From assembly GCA_024236415.1 (NCBI GenBank), contig JACKKN010000017.1, forward strand, positions 39,942-103,941: a DNA stretch of 64,000 bases, read 5' to 3'. Shown one piece after another: positions 1-9,431 of the stretch. Source of the stretch: Hyphomicrobiales bacterium (GTDB lineage Bacteria > Pseudomonadota > Alphaproteobacteria > Rhodospirillales > JACKKN01). A program made the translations under genes and the position numbers. The notes beneath the pieces are model-generated. The model ran no database searches. It was given only the letters and a program-made list of their open reading frames with translations, and was not told the origin of the DNA. The first letter of the stretch is position 1, and the number at the start of each line of letters is the position of its first letter.

Positions 1-599
1 CGGGCGCCCCGGCCTTCGGCACGCCCGAGAACGCCCAGGCCAACGTGATCTCGGGCCAGCTCGCCCGGCGCTATGGCCTGCCGTACCGGTCCACCCCGCC
101 CAACGCCGCCAACGTCGCCGACGCCCAGGCCGCCTACGAGACCCAGATGGCCCTGTGGGGGGCCGTGCTGGGCCACGCCAACGTGCTGTTGCACGCCGCC
201 GGCTGGCTGGAGGGCGGACTGGTCGCCTCCTACGAGAAACTCATCCTGGATATCGAGATGCTGCAGCACATGATGGAATTCCTGCGCCCGCCGGCCACCG
301 GCGCCGCCGACCTGGGCTTCGAGGCCCTGCGCGACGTCGCCCCCGGCGGCCACTTCTTCGGCGCCGCCCATACCCTGGAGCGGTACGAGACCGCGTTCTA
401 CCAGCCCCTGGTCTCGGACTGGCGCAACAGCGAGGCCTGGGCGGACGCCGGCGCCGAGGACGCCACCCGCCGCGCCACCGCCCTGTGGCAGCGGGCCCTG
501 GCCGAATACCGCAAGCCGCCCCTGGACCCGGCGGTGGCCGAGGAGCTGGACGCCTACGTGGCCCGGCGCCGGGAACAGATCGGGGACGGCGAGCCATGA
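1..599 (+). CDS. mttB: MttB-family corrinoid methyltransferase, C-terminal part
   Basis: The reading frame is open from base 3 and the gene starts before the window; about 198 C-terminal residues are visible, including GTPENA, GQLARRYGLPYR and DAQAAYETQMALWGAV. These are typical of the trimethylamine methyltransferase family, which moves a methyl group from a methylated amine to a corrinoid protein. No in-frame amber codon occurs in the visible part, so nothing here suggests a pyrrolysine enzyme. Family members without pyrrolysine include glycine-betaine methyltransferases, but the substrate here is unknown. The TGA stop overlaps the next ATG (ATGA), so it is translationally coupled to the dehydrogenase-like gene. 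The internal GTG at 45 is not the true start. Confidence 0.85.
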   Translation, partial: GAPAFGTPENAQANVISGQLARRYGLPYRSTPPNAANVADAQAAYETQMALWGAVLGHANVLLHAAGWLEGGLVASYEKLILDIEMLQHMMEFLRPPATGAADLGFEALRDVAPGGHFFGAAHTLERYETAFYQPLVSDWRNSEAWADAGAEDATRRATALWQRALAEYRKPPLDPAVAEELDAYVARRREQIGDGEP

Positions 600-3064
600 G
601 CGGCGGCGGCGGAACCGAGGGTGCGCCCCTGCCCGGCCACGCCCAGGTGGTGGTCATCGGCGGCGGCGTGGTCGGGTGCAGCATCCTCTATCACCTGGCC
701 AAGCTGGGCTGGACCGACGTGGTGCTGCTGGAACGGGCCGAGCTGACCGCCGGGTCGTCGTGGCACGCCGCCGGCGGCATCCACGGCCTGCACGACAGCA
801 ACAACATCTCGCGCCAGCAGTACTATACCCTCCGGCTGTACGCCGAGCTGGAGGCCGAGACGGGCCAGTCCTGCGGCGTGCACCGGCCGGGCATCCTCTA
901 TCTGGCGCAGACGGCGGACCGCGAGCACCAGTTGCGCATCCAGTCGGCCAAGGCGCGGGCCTTCGGCGTTTCCTTCGACGAGGTGTCGCGCGAGCAGGCG
1001 GCGGCCATGAACCCGCTGCTGAACCTGGACGGCATCCGCTGCGTCATGTACGAGCCGGACTCGGGCTGGGTCGATCCGGCCGGGGTCACCCATGCCTACG
1101 CCATCGCCGCGCGCAAGCTGGGCGCCCGCATCCACCGCTTCACCCCGGTCGTCGAGACCAACCCGCGGCCCGACGGCGGCTGGGACGTGGTCACGCCGCG
1201 GGGCACCATCCATGCCGAGACGGTGGTCAACGCCGCCGGCCTGTGGGCCCGCGAGGTGGCGCGCCTGGCCGGCTTCGACCTGCCCCTGGTGCCCACCGAG
1301 CACCAGTACTTCGTGACCGAGACCGTGCCCGAGATCGCGGCGCTGGGCCGTGACCTGCCGTCGGTGGCCGACCGCGACGGCGAATACTACCTGCGCCAGG
1401 AAGGGCAGGGGCTGCTGGTCGGCGCCTACGAGCGCGACCCCCGGTTCTGGTCCCGCGACGGCACGCCGCTGGACTTCGGCCAGGAGCTGTTCCCCGACGA
1501 CCTGGACCGCATCTCGGAAAACGTGCTGCGCGCCTGCGAACGGGTGCCGGTTCTTGCAAGCGCCGGCATCAAGTCGGTCATCAACGGGCCCATGATCTGG
1601 TCGCCGGACAGCGCCGCCTTGCTGGGGCCGGTGCCCGAGCTGCGCAACTACTACTGCTGCTGCGGCATCATCCCGGGGTTCAGCCAGTCGGGCGGCCTGG
1701 GCCTGACCCTGGCGCAGTGGATCGTCGAGGGCGAGCCCGAACTGGACATGTTCCCCTGGGACATGGCCCGCTACGGCGCCTGGGCGAACCGGGACTTCAC
1801 CGAGGCGCGGGTCATGGACTGCTACGCGCACCGCTTCGCCATCCACTTCCCGCTGGAGGAGCGCGCCGCCGGGCGGCCCGTGCGCACGCGGCCGGTGTAC
1901 CGCCGGCAGCAGCGGCACGGCGCCGTGTTCGGCCTGACCTACGGCTGGGAGTACCCGCTGTGGTATGCCGGCCCGGACGCCACGGCCGAGGACAGCTTCG
2001 GCTTCGAGCGCCAGCCCTGGTGGGGCCCCGTGGGCGACGAATGCCGGGCCCTGCGCGCCGGGGCGGGGGTGCTGGACACCTCGCACTTCGCCAAGTACGA
2101 GGTCGCCGGCCCCGGCGCCGCCGACTGGCTGGACCGCATCGTCGCCAACCGGGTGCCGCGCCAGGTCGGGCGCACCTGCCTGGCCCCCATGCTGGGCGCG
2201 CGCGGCGGCATCGCCGGCGACTTCACCGTCAGCCTGCTGGCCCAGGACCGCTACCTGGTGGTCGGCTCGGGCCTGGCCGAGCGCTACCACGCCCGCCACT
2301 TCGCCCAGGTGGCGCGGCCGGCGGGGGTGACCTTCCGCTCGTTGACCGACGCCTGGGCCGGCTTCAACGTCGCCGGCCCGCAGTCGCGCGAGCTGCTGTC
2401 CCGCCTGACCGACGCCGACGTGGGCAACGACGCCTTCCCGTTCCTGCGCGCCCGGCCCATGGCCGTGGCCGGGCTGGACGCGGTGGTGATCCGGGTCTCG
2501 TTCACCGGCGACCTTGGCTACGAGATCTACGTCGCCGAGGCGGACCAGGCGGCCCTGTTCGACGCGCTGTTCGTCGCCGGCGAGGACCTGGGCGTCCGCC
2601 CGGTCGGCGCGCGGGCCCTGGCCTCCCTGCGCATCGAGAAGGGGTACGGCAGCTGGGGCCGCGAGTATTCGCCCGAATACTGGCCCCAGGAGGTGGGGCT
2701 CGACCGCCTGGTCAAGCTGGACAAGCCCGACTTCCTGGGCCGCGACGCCTACCTGGCGCTGAAGGACCGGCCGCCGCGCGAGCGCCTGTGCATCCTGGCC
2801 CTGGACGCCACCGGCGCCGACGCCTGGGGCGGCGAGCCGGTGTTCCTGCCCGGCACCGGCGGCGACTGGGGGCGGCCGGTGGGGCGGGTCACCTCGGGCG
2901 CCTACGGCCATACGGTGGAGACGTCGCTGGCCCTGGGGTTCATCGCCGCCGACGTGGCCGCGCCGGGGTTGGAGGTGGAGGTGGCGATCCTCGGCCGGCC
3001 GCACCGGGCGCGGGTTCTGGCGCAGCCGCCGTTCGACCCCGACGGTGCCCGCCTGCGCGGTTGA
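596..3064 (+). CDS. Dimethylglycine/sarcosine dehydrogenase-like FAD protein with GcvT domain
   Basis: This 822-residue protein has an N-terminal DAO-type FAD domain (GGGVVG at 22-27) and a C-terminal aminomethyltransferase (GcvT-like) half from about residue 430. The SSWHAAG motif at 54-60 puts His57 where dimethylglycine dehydrogenase attaches FAD covalently. Such enzymes oxidise N-methyl groups of dimethylglycine or sarcosine and pass the one-carbon unit to tetrahydrofolate. The start at 596 gives the 4-base overlap with the methyltransferase gene; the longer open frame upstream is an overlap in a wrong frame. A paralogue lies at 59035-61485. The exact substrate cannot be read from the sequence. 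Confidence 0.88.
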   Translation: MSGGGGTEGAPLPGHAQVVVIGGGVVGCSILYHLAKLGWTDVVLLERAELTAGSSWHAAGGIHGLHDSNNISRQQYYTLRLYAELEAETGQSCGVHRPGILYLAQTADREHQLRIQSAKARAFGVSFDEVSREQAAAMNPLLNLDGIRCVMYEPDSGWVDPAGVTHAYAIAARKLGARIHRFTPVVETNPRPDGGWDVVTPRGTIHAETVVNAAGLWAREVARLAGFDLPLVPTEHQYFVTETVPEIAALGRDLPSVADRDGEYYLRQEGQGLLVGAYERDPRFWSRDGTPLDFGQELFPDDLDRISENVLRACERVPVLASAGIKSVINGPMIWSPDSAALLGPVPELRNYYCCCGIIPGFSQSGGLGLTLAQWIVEGEPELDMFPWDMARYGAWANRDFTEARVMDCYAHRFAIHFPLEERAAGRPVRTRPVYRRQQRHGAVFGLTYGWEYPLWYAGPDATAEDSFGFERQPWWGPVGDECRALRAGAGVLDTSHFAKYEVAGPGAADWLDRIVANRVPRQVGRTCLAPMLGARGGIAGDFTVSLLAQDRYLVVGSGLAERYHARHFAQVARPAGVTFRSLTDAWAGFNVAGPQSRELLSRLTDADVGNDAFPFLRARPMAVAGLDAVVIRVSFTGDLGYEIYVAEADQAALFDALFVAGEDLGVRPVGARALASLRIEKGYGSWGREYSPEYWPQEVGLDRLVKLDKPDFLGRDAYLALKDRPPRERLCILALDATGADAWGGEPVFLPGTGGDWGRPVGRVTSGAYGHTVETSLALGFIAADVAAPGLEVEVAILGRPHRARVLAQPPFDPDGARLRG

Positions 3065-3371
3065 GAGCGGTTTTCAGGACTGTCGTCTGATCCGAGGACA
3101 TGGCCGAAGGCGGCGGCCGGCCGGGCCGCGGGGGGCGCCTTGCCGGCGCCCCGGCCGCCGCCCGGCGGGTCAACCGCCGCGTGTCCGAAAATGACAAAAT
3201 GGGTTCGCAAATACACCAGTACCGGAAGGCTATTCGCAGGAAACTGGGGGCAAATCGAACAAATTTGCCTTTAAGACGCGTACCGCATCCACTACCCTAG
3301 TCGGCGTCCTCGACTTGCCAACGTGTACGCCTGACGTACCGAACATTTAAAGAATCACCAGGGAGACATCG
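3065..3371. other. Intergenic promoter region of the ABC transporter operon
   Basis: No convincing gene lies in these 307 bases. The second half is clearly richer in A+T than the surroundings, as expected for a promoter. A possible -35 TTGCCT (3265-3270) is followed 17 bases later by TCCACT. The ribosome site AGGGAG sits just before the ATG at 3372. Confidence 0.5.
3250..3268. promoter_or_regulatory. Possible operator palindrome
   Basis: GCAAAT, seven spacer bases, then ATTTGC form a perfect 6-7-6 inverted repeat overlapping the candidate -35 element upstream of the transporter operon. Its position would suit a repressor or activator, but no regulator can be assigned. Confidence 0.35.
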
Positions 3372-5123
3372 ATGAGCGAGAAAAAAATCCTCTCACGCGA
3401 GAAGCGCTACCTGCTGCCCAGCGAACGCGCGCTGGGCGCGGAGACGCACGCCTACCTGCCCGAGCTGTGCGACCAGTTGCAGCAGAACAAGATCGGCCGC
3501 CGCGACTTCCTGCGCCAGGCCTGCCTGCTGGGCATGACGGCGACCACCGCCTACGCCATGGCTGACGTGCTGACCGGGCAGTCGCCGACCCCGGTGCGCT
3601 CGGCCCTGGCCGCCACGCCCAAGGGCGGCGGCACCATCAAGGTTTCCATGCGGGTGCAGCGCATGGACGATCCGGCCACCTACGACTGGACCGAGATGAG
3701 CAACCAGACGCGGCACATCCTGGAATACGTGACGCGCACCCGCAGCGACAACGTGACCGTGCCCTACCTGGCCAAGAGCTGGGAGGCGTCCGACGACCTG
3801 AAGACCTGGGTCTTCCACCTGCAGGACGGCGTCAAGTGGAGCAACGGGGACGAGTTCACGTCCGAGGACGTGGCCGCCGCCGTCACCCGCTGGCTCGACC
3901 CGGCCACCGGCTCGTCGAACCTGGGCCTGTTCGACGCCATGGTCGAGGAATACGACACCGGCAAGATGAAGGACGGCAAGAAGGTGATGGGCAAGCGCGG
4001 CATCGCCGGCGCCATCGAGGTGGTGGACAAGCACACCATCAAGTTCAACCTCAAGAAGGCCGCGCTGGCCATGCCGGAGAACTTCTACAACTATCCGACG
4101 GCCATCACCCACCGCGGTTTCGGCAAGGACTACGCGGCCGACCTGTCGAAGAACCCCATCGGCACCCACGCCTACGAAATGACCAGCTTCGGCGTCGGCG
4201 AGCGCTGCATCCTGAAGCGCGCCCGCGACTGGTGGGGCGGCCCCCTGTACCTGGACGAGATCCATTACTACGACCACGGCGAGGACACCAACGCCTGGGT
4301 CGCGGCCATGGCGTCGAACCAGGTCGACATGATCTTCCGCGTGCCCAACGACGCGGTCGAGACCCTGAAGCGCCTGCCGCACGTGGTGCTGCACGAGGCG
4401 TCCACGGCGCAGACCGCGGTGATGCGATTCCGCGTCTCCGAGAAGCCCTTCGACAACAAGAAGCTGCGCCAGGCCGTGGCCGCCTGCATGGACCATGAGG
4501 AAATCCTCAAGGTCGCCTTCCGCGGCCTGGGCCAGGTCGCCGAGAACCACCACGTCTGGCAGGGCCATCCCGAATACGCCAAGCTGCCGCCCCTGAAACG
4601 GGACGTCGACAAGGCCAAGAAGCTGCTGGCCGAGGCCGGCTACGCCAACGGCGTCGACCTGACCATCGCCGTCGGCGACACCGACGGCGCCTGGATGACC
4701 TCCGCCTGCTCGGTGTTCAAGCAGCAGTGCGCCCCGGCCGGCATCAACGTCAACATCAACAAGATGCCCGCCAACCAGTACTGGGAAATCTGGGACAAGG
4801 CGCCCTGGGGCTACACCACCTGGACCCACCGCGCATTGGGCACCATGGTGCTGTCGCTGGGCTACCGCGCCGGCGTGCCGTGGAACGAGTCGAACTACAA
4901 CAACCCCGACTTCGACAAGGCGCTGGACGTGGCCGAGGCGACCCTGGACGTCGAGGAGCGGCGCAAGAAGGTCGCCGTCTGCGAGCAGCTGCTGCAGGAC
5001 GACGCCGTCATCCCGCAGCCGTTCTGGCGCTCGGTCTACAAGGCCACCAACAAGAAGGTGCACGGGTTCAAGACCCATCCGACCCTGTACCACCAATTCG
5101 AACAGGTCTGGATGGAAGGCTAA
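3372..5123 (+). CDS. ABC transporter substrate-binding protein, peptide/opine type (SBP family 5)
   Basis: This 583-residue periplasmic binding protein has a twin-arginine export motif RRDFLR (residues 43-48) followed by a hydrophobic stretch. The N-region before the twin arginines is unusually long (about 42 residues). The body carries family-5 features such as the early sequence LAKSWEASDDLKTWVFHLQDGV and the late region near FWRSVYKATN. It is the first gene of the transporter operon, followed by two permeases and a fused ATPase. Next to an MttB and a dimethylglycine dehydrogenase-like gene, a methylated amine or betaine peptide-like ligand is plausible, but that is inference. Confidence 0.9.
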   Translation: MSEKKILSREKRYLLPSERALGAETHAYLPELCDQLQQNKIGRRDFLRQACLLGMTATTAYAMADVLTGQSPTPVRSALAATPKGGGTIKVSMRVQRMDDPATYDWTEMSNQTRHILEYVTRTRSDNVTVPYLAKSWEASDDLKTWVFHLQDGVKWSNGDEFTSEDVAAAVTRWLDPATGSSNLGLFDAMVEEYDTGKMKDGKKVMGKRGIAGAIEVVDKHTIKFNLKKAALAMPENFYNYPTAITHRGFGKDYAADLSKNPIGTHAYEMTSFGVGERCILKRARDWWGGPLYLDEIHYYDHGEDTNAWVAAMASNQVDMIFRVPNDAVETLKRLPHVVLHEASTAQTAVMRFRVSEKPFDNKKLRQAVAACMDHEEILKVAFRGLGQVAENHHVWQGHPEYAKLPPLKRDVDKAKKLLAEAGYANGVDLTIAVGDTDGAWMTSACSVFKQQCAPAGINVNINKMPANQYWEIWDKAPWGYTTWTHRALGTMVLSLGYRAGVPWNESNYNNPDFDKALDVAEATLDVEERRKKVAVCEQLLQDDAVIPQPFWRSVYKATNKKVHGFKTHPTLYHQFEQVWMEG

Positions 5124-5135
5124 GCCATCCGCCGT

Positions 5136-5165
5136 CGCCGGCGCGGGGGTCCTCCCGCGCCGGCG
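5136..5165 (+). terminator. Intercistronic hairpin after the binding-protein gene
   Basis: A perfect 12-base-pair GC stem (5136-5147 with 5154-5165) and a six-base loop lie just after the binding-protein stop. No T-run follows. Such a structure between a binding-protein gene and its permeases usually acts as an mRNA 3'-end stabiliser or partial terminator that keeps permease expression lower. Confidence 0.6.
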
Positions 5166-5265
5166 TTCAATCCCGCCCCGTCACCAACCAAGCAATAAAG
5201 CGGGGCCGGGTCTTTCGCGCGAAAAATGATAATAAACGGCGCGATGACACACGGGGAGATTCGCG

Positions 5266-6198
5266 ATGCTGAGGCTGATCGCACGGCGATTCGGACTGAT
5301 GATGCTCATCATGTTCGTCGTCACGCTGCTGCTGTTCCTGGCCAACGAGGCCGATCCCTTGCGGGTGGCGCGCAGCGTGCTGGGCCCCTACGCCCAGCCG
5401 GAGCAGCTTGACCTGTGGATCCAGCAGAACGGGTACGACCGGTCCCTGGCGATCCGCTACCTGGACTGGATCGGCCGCCTGCTGGTGGGCGACCTGGGCC
5501 AGTCGGTGATCTACAAGCGCCCGGTCGGCGAGATCTTCTGGACCCGCTTGGCCAACACCGGGATCCTGGCCGGCATCACCTTCGTGATCATGGTCCTCCT
5601 GGCCCTGGTCCTGGGCGTGCTGGCCGGCATGGCCGAAGGGTCGCCGCGGGACCGGTTCATCTCCGTGCTGTCCATCGCCACCACCTCGGTGCCCGAATAC
5701 GCCAGCGCCGTGATCCTGATGGCCATCTTCGTGTTCTGGCTCGGCTGGCTGCCGGGCACCAGTTCCATGATGGCCGGGTTCAGCTGGATCGAGATGGTGC
5801 TGCCGGTCAGCGTGCTGGTGCTGTACGGCTTCGGCTACATCGCCCGCATGACCCGCGCTTCCATGGCCGAGGTCATGACCACCCACTACATCCGCACGGC
5901 GGTGCTGAAGGGCCTGCCGTACAAGCACATCATCCTCAAGCACGCCCTGCGCAACGCCCTGATCGCGCCGTTCACGGTCATCATGCTGCAGATCAACTGG
6001 CTGCTGTCGGGCGTGGTGGTGACCGAATACGCCTTCGGCTACAAGGGCTTCGGCGCCCTGCTGCTGGAGGCGGCGCTGCGCCGCGACATCTACGTGATCG
6101 AGGCCTGCGGCGTTGCCGCGGTGTTCGTGGCCGTGTTCACCCAGACCCTCGGCGACCTCGGGTATACCTACCTGAACCCGCGGATCCGGTTCAAGTAG
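5266..6198 (+). CDS. ABC transporter permease, DppB type
   Basis: This 310-residue inner-membrane protein has about six membrane segments. The cytoplasmic coupling (EAA-like) loop reads roughly GLPYKHIILKHALRNA. Length and layout match first permeases of dipeptide/oligopeptide/nickel transporters. It begins MLRLIARRFGLMM after a GGGGAG ribosome site, about 140 bases downstream of the binding protein with a stabilising hairpin in between. It pairs with the DppC-type permease that follows 15 bases after its stop. Confidence 0.92.
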   Translation: MLRLIARRFGLMMLIMFVVTLLLFLANEADPLRVARSVLGPYAQPEQLDLWIQQNGYDRSLAIRYLDWIGRLLVGDLGQSVIYKRPVGEIFWTRLANTGILAGITFVIMVLLALVLGVLAGMAEGSPRDRFISVLSIATTSVPEYASAVILMAIFVFWLGWLPGTSSMMAGFSWIEMVLPVSVLVLYGFGYIARMTRASMAEVMTTHYIRTAVLKGLPYKHIILKHALRNALIAPFTVIMLQINWLLSGVVVTEYAFGYKGFGALLLEAALRRDIYVIEACGVAAVFVAVFTQTLGDLGYTYLNPRIRFK

Positions 6199-6213
6199 GG
6201 GGAGGGCAGGACA

Positions 6214-7104
6214 ATGGCCGAACAAACCGAAACCCTCGACATGCCGGTGCGCGAGAACTCCCTGCAACGGTGGCTCAAGGCCATCGCCCTGCTGCGTGAG
6301 AGCCCGGTGGGCATGGTCGGCGGCGGCATCGTGGTGTTCTTCATCCTGATCTCCATCTTCGCCCCGCTGATCTCGCCCTACGATCCCAACGCCAACCTGG
6401 TGCCCTTCGTCACGCCGTTCTCGACGGTGGACGACAAGTTCTTCCTGTTCGGCACCGACCAGCTGGGCCGCGACATCCTGTCGCGCCTGATCTGGGGCGG
6501 ACAGCGGGTGCTGTTCTACGCCACCGCGGCGACCCTGTCGGCCTATGCGGTCGGCATCGTCATGGGGCTGGCCGCCGGGTACAGCAAGGGCTGGGTCGAC
6601 GAGGCCATCTCCTTCGTCGCCAACGTCATCCTGTCGTTCCCGGTGATGGTGCTGTACGTGCTGATCATCGCCACCCTGGGCGCGTCGGGCCTGAACATCA
6701 TCTTCGCCGTGGTGTTCGCCAGCTCGCCGGGCATCATGCGCATCGTGCGCGGGCTGACGCTGGACATCTCGACCCGCGAATACATCGCCGCTGCCCAGAC
6801 CCGGGGCGAGAGCGCCTGGTTCATCATGATGGTCGAGATCCTGCCCAACGCCCGCGGGCCGCTGATCGTCGATTTCTGCCTGCGCATGGGCTACACGACC
6901 ATCACCATCGGGGCCCTCGGCTTCCTGGGACTCGGCCTGCCGCCGCCGGACCCGGACTGGGGCGGCATGATCACCGAGGCCCGGGCCTTCGTCATGGGCG
7001 GCTTCCCGCACATGGCCATCATCCCGGCCTGCGCCGTGTCGCTGCTGGTGCTCGGCTTCAACCTGCTGGCCGACGGCCTGCGCGAAGTCTCGCTCAAGGA
7101 CTAG
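6214..7104 (+). CDS. ABC transporter permease, DppC type
   Basis: This 296-residue inner-membrane protein has an N-terminal cytoplasmic segment, one membrane helix at about 32-52, a periplasmic loop with FGTDQLGRDILSRLIWG (the DppC signature) and a coupling loop EYIAAAQTRGESAWFI. It is the second permease of the peptide-type importer and is followed 15 bases later by the ATPase gene. The ribosome site is GGGGGAGGG upstream of the ATG. Confidence 0.92.
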   Translation: MAEQTETLDMPVRENSLQRWLKAIALLRESPVGMVGGGIVVFFILISIFAPLISPYDPNANLVPFVTPFSTVDDKFFLFGTDQLGRDILSRLIWGGQRVLFYATAATLSAYAVGIVMGLAAGYSKGWVDEAISFVANVILSFPVMVLYVLIIATLGASGLNIIFAVVFASSPGIMRIVRGLTLDISTREYIAAAQTRGESAWFIMMVEILPNARGPLIVDFCLRMGYTTITIGALGFLGLGLPPPDPDWGGMITEARAFVMGGFPHMAIIPACAVSLLVLGFNLLADGLREVSLKD

Positions 7105-7119
7105 GACGAGGAGGACACC

Positions 7120-9396
7120 ATGCCGGACGATATCAGACCGGACACCGACGTCCCGGTCCTGGAGATCGAGGACCTGCGCCTCAGCTACTACACCCGCGCC
7201 GGCGAGATTCCGGCGGTGATGGACTTCAGCCTCAAGGTCAACGCCGGCGAGTCCGTGGGCCTGGTCGGCGAGTCCGGCTGCGGCAAGTCGACCGTGGCCA
7301 ACGGCATCATGCGCTACATGGGCAAGAACGGCGGCATCGTCGGCGGCACAATCAAGTTCAAGGGCCGCGACATGGCCGAGATGTCGGACGAGGAGGTGCG
7401 CAGGCTGCGCGGCGCCGAGATCGCCATGATCTATCAGGAGCCCATGGCGGCCCTGAACCCCAGCATGACCATCGCCGACCAGTTGACCGAGGTGCTGACC
7501 GAGCACGAGGGAATCGGCCGCCAGGAGGCCGCCGAGCGCGCCGCCGAGATGCTGGACGCCGTGCACATCCCGGACCCGCGCCGGCTGATGGATTCCTACC
7601 CGCACCAGATCTCGGGCGGCCAGCAGCAGCGCGTGGTGATCGCCATGGCGCTGCTGTCGCGGCCGTCCCTGCTGCTGCTGGACGAGCCGACCACGGCGTT
7701 GGACGTGACGGTCGAGGCCGGCATCGTCGAGCTGATCGCCGAGCTGAGCGAGAAGACCGGCGCGTCGCTGCTGTACATCTCCCACAACCTGGGCCTGATG
7801 CTGGAGGTCTGTGACCGCATCTGCGTCATGTACTCGGGCGAGGTGGTGGAGCAGGGCAGCATCGATTCCATCTTCTCCTGGCCCAAGCACCCGTACACCC
7901 ACGGCCTGTTCGGCTGCATCCCGCTGCCCCACGCCGACAAGAACGCGCGTCCCCTGGCGGCCATCCGCGGCCAGCTGCCGCTGCCGCACCAGCGGCCCAA
8001 GGGCTGCTACTTCGGCCCGCGCTGCGATTTCTTCGTGCAGGAAAAGTGCGGCCAGCAGCAGATCCCCATGGAGGAGGTGACCACCGACAACGACCCCGTG
8101 CACCGGGTGCGCTGCGCGCGCTGGAACGAGGTCGACACCTCCACCGCCATGATCGCCGGCGAGGCGCGCGAGCCGGCGCCCGTGGGCGAGGTGGTGCTGG
8201 AAGTCGACAACATGAAGAAGTACTACGAGGTCAAGGACTCCTCCTTCGGCGCCATGCTGTCGGGGCAGAGCATGCGCTACGTCAAGGCCAACGAGACCAT
8301 CAACTTCCGCGCCCGGCGCAGCGAGACCATCGGCATCGTCGGCGAATCCGGCTGCGGCAAGTCGACCTTCGCCAAGGTCCTGATGGGGCTGGAAACGGCC
8401 ACCGACGGCGAAGTGCGCCTGAACCACGTGAACATCGGCGCCATCCCGGTGCGCTCGCGCACCGCCGACCAACTCAGCTCGCTGCAGATGGTGTTCCAGA
8501 ACCCCAACGACACGCTCAACCCGTCGCACACCATCGGCGGGCAGATCGGCCGCGTGATCAAGCACTTCGGCATCGAGAAGGACCCGGCCAAGATCCACGA
8601 GCGGGTGATGAACCTGCTGGACACCGTCAAGCTGCCGCGCGCCTTCGCCGAGCGCAAGCCGCGCCAGTTGTCGGGCGGCCAGAAGCAGCGCGTGGGCATC
8701 GCCCGCGCCTTCGCCGGCAACCCTTCGACCGTGATCGCCGACGAGCCCATCTCGGCGCTGGACGTGTCGGTGGCGGCGGCGGTGACCGAGCTGCTGATGG
8801 ACATCCAGCGCGAGCACGAGACGACCCTGCTGTTCATCAGCCACGACCTCAGCGCCGTGCGCTACCTGGCCGACCGCATCGTCGTCATGTACCTGGGTCA
8901 GATCATGGAGCGCGGCACCACCGACGAGGTGTTCGCGCCGCCCTACCACCCCTATACCGAGGCGCTGCTGTCGGCGGTGCCCATCGCCGACCCCGAGATC
9001 GAGAAGCGGCGCATCGTGCTGGAGGGCAACCTGCCCAGCGTGCTGGACCCGCCGGCCGGCTGCCCGTTCTGTACCCGCTGTCCGCGGGTCCTGGGCGACA
9101 TCTGCGAGAACGAGCGCCCGCCGGTGCAGATCGACGGCGAGGGGCACGCCATCGCCTGCCACATCCCGCTGGACGAGCTGCGCCAGGTGGAGCCGGTGCT
9201 GAAGGTGCCCAACGAGCTGGAGAAGAAGCGCTCGCTGATGCTGAAGCAGGCCCGCGCCAAGAAGGCGGCGGCCGAGGCCGCGGCCGCCGAGGCCGCGGCG
9301 GCATCGGCCCGGGCCCGGGCGGCGGCCGCCGAGGCGGCCCTGGCCGACGAGCTGGTCGCCGACGCCGACGCCGCCATCAAGCAGGACCAGACCTAG
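7120..9396 (+). CDS. Fused double ATPase of a peptide-type ABC transporter
   Basis: This 758-residue protein contains two complete ATPase domains (DppD-like then DppF-like). Each has a Walker A GESGCGKST (about residues 51-59 and 408-416) and an LSGGQ-type signature (ISGGQQQRV and LSGGQKQRV). Each half also carries the Cys-rich region typical of the oligopeptide family near its end. A fused protein replaces the usual two genes and would energise the two upstream permeases. The last 55 or so residues are an Ala/Lys/Glu-rich, probably helical tail not needed for ATP hydrolysis. It is preceded by a GAGGAGG-type ribosome site. Confidence 0.93.
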   Translation: MPDDIRPDTDVPVLEIEDLRLSYYTRAGEIPAVMDFSLKVNAGESVGLVGESGCGKSTVANGIMRYMGKNGGIVGGTIKFKGRDMAEMSDEEVRRLRGAEIAMIYQEPMAALNPSMTIADQLTEVLTEHEGIGRQEAAERAAEMLDAVHIPDPRRLMDSYPHQISGGQQQRVVIAMALLSRPSLLLLDEPTTALDVTVEAGIVELIAELSEKTGASLLYISHNLGLMLEVCDRICVMYSGEVVEQGSIDSIFSWPKHPYTHGLFGCIPLPHADKNARPLAAIRGQLPLPHQRPKGCYFGPRCDFFVQEKCGQQQIPMEEVTTDNDPVHRVRCARWNEVDTSTAMIAGEAREPAPVGEVVLEVDNMKKYYEVKDSSFGAMLSGQSMRYVKANETINFRARRSETIGIVGESGCGKSTFAKVLMGLETATDGEVRLNHVNIGAIPVRSRTADQLSSLQMVFQNPNDTLNPSHTIGGQIGRVIKHFGIEKDPAKIHERVMNLLDTVKLPRAFAERKPRQLSGGQKQRVGIARAFAGNPSTVIADEPISALDVSVAAAVTELLMDIQREHETTLLFISHDLSAVRYLADRIVVMYLGQIMERGTTDEVFAPPYHPYTEALLSAVPIADPEIEKRRIVLEGNLPSVLDPPAGCPFCTRCPRVLGDICENERPPVQIDGEGHAIACHIPLDELRQVEPVLKVPNELEKKRSLMLKQARAKKAAAEAAAAEAAAASARARAAAAEAALADELVADADAAIKQDQT

Positions 9397-9431
9397 GCGG
9401 CCGCGGCCGCCGGTCGTGGGGGAGGGAGCCC

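Noticed and set aside
3..599. Possible pyrrolysine codon in the MttB-like gene
   Set aside because: The visible frame has no in-frame TAG; the missing N-terminal part could not be examined.
3100..3300. A 66-codon frame before the binding-protein gene
   Set aside because: No ribosome site, no recognisable sequence, and it overlaps the AT-rich promoter region.
5167..9162. A 1331-codon open frame on the minus strand
   Set aside because: It lies antisense to four clear transporter genes and its translation is low-complexity His/Arg/Gly sequence typical of GC-rich shadows.
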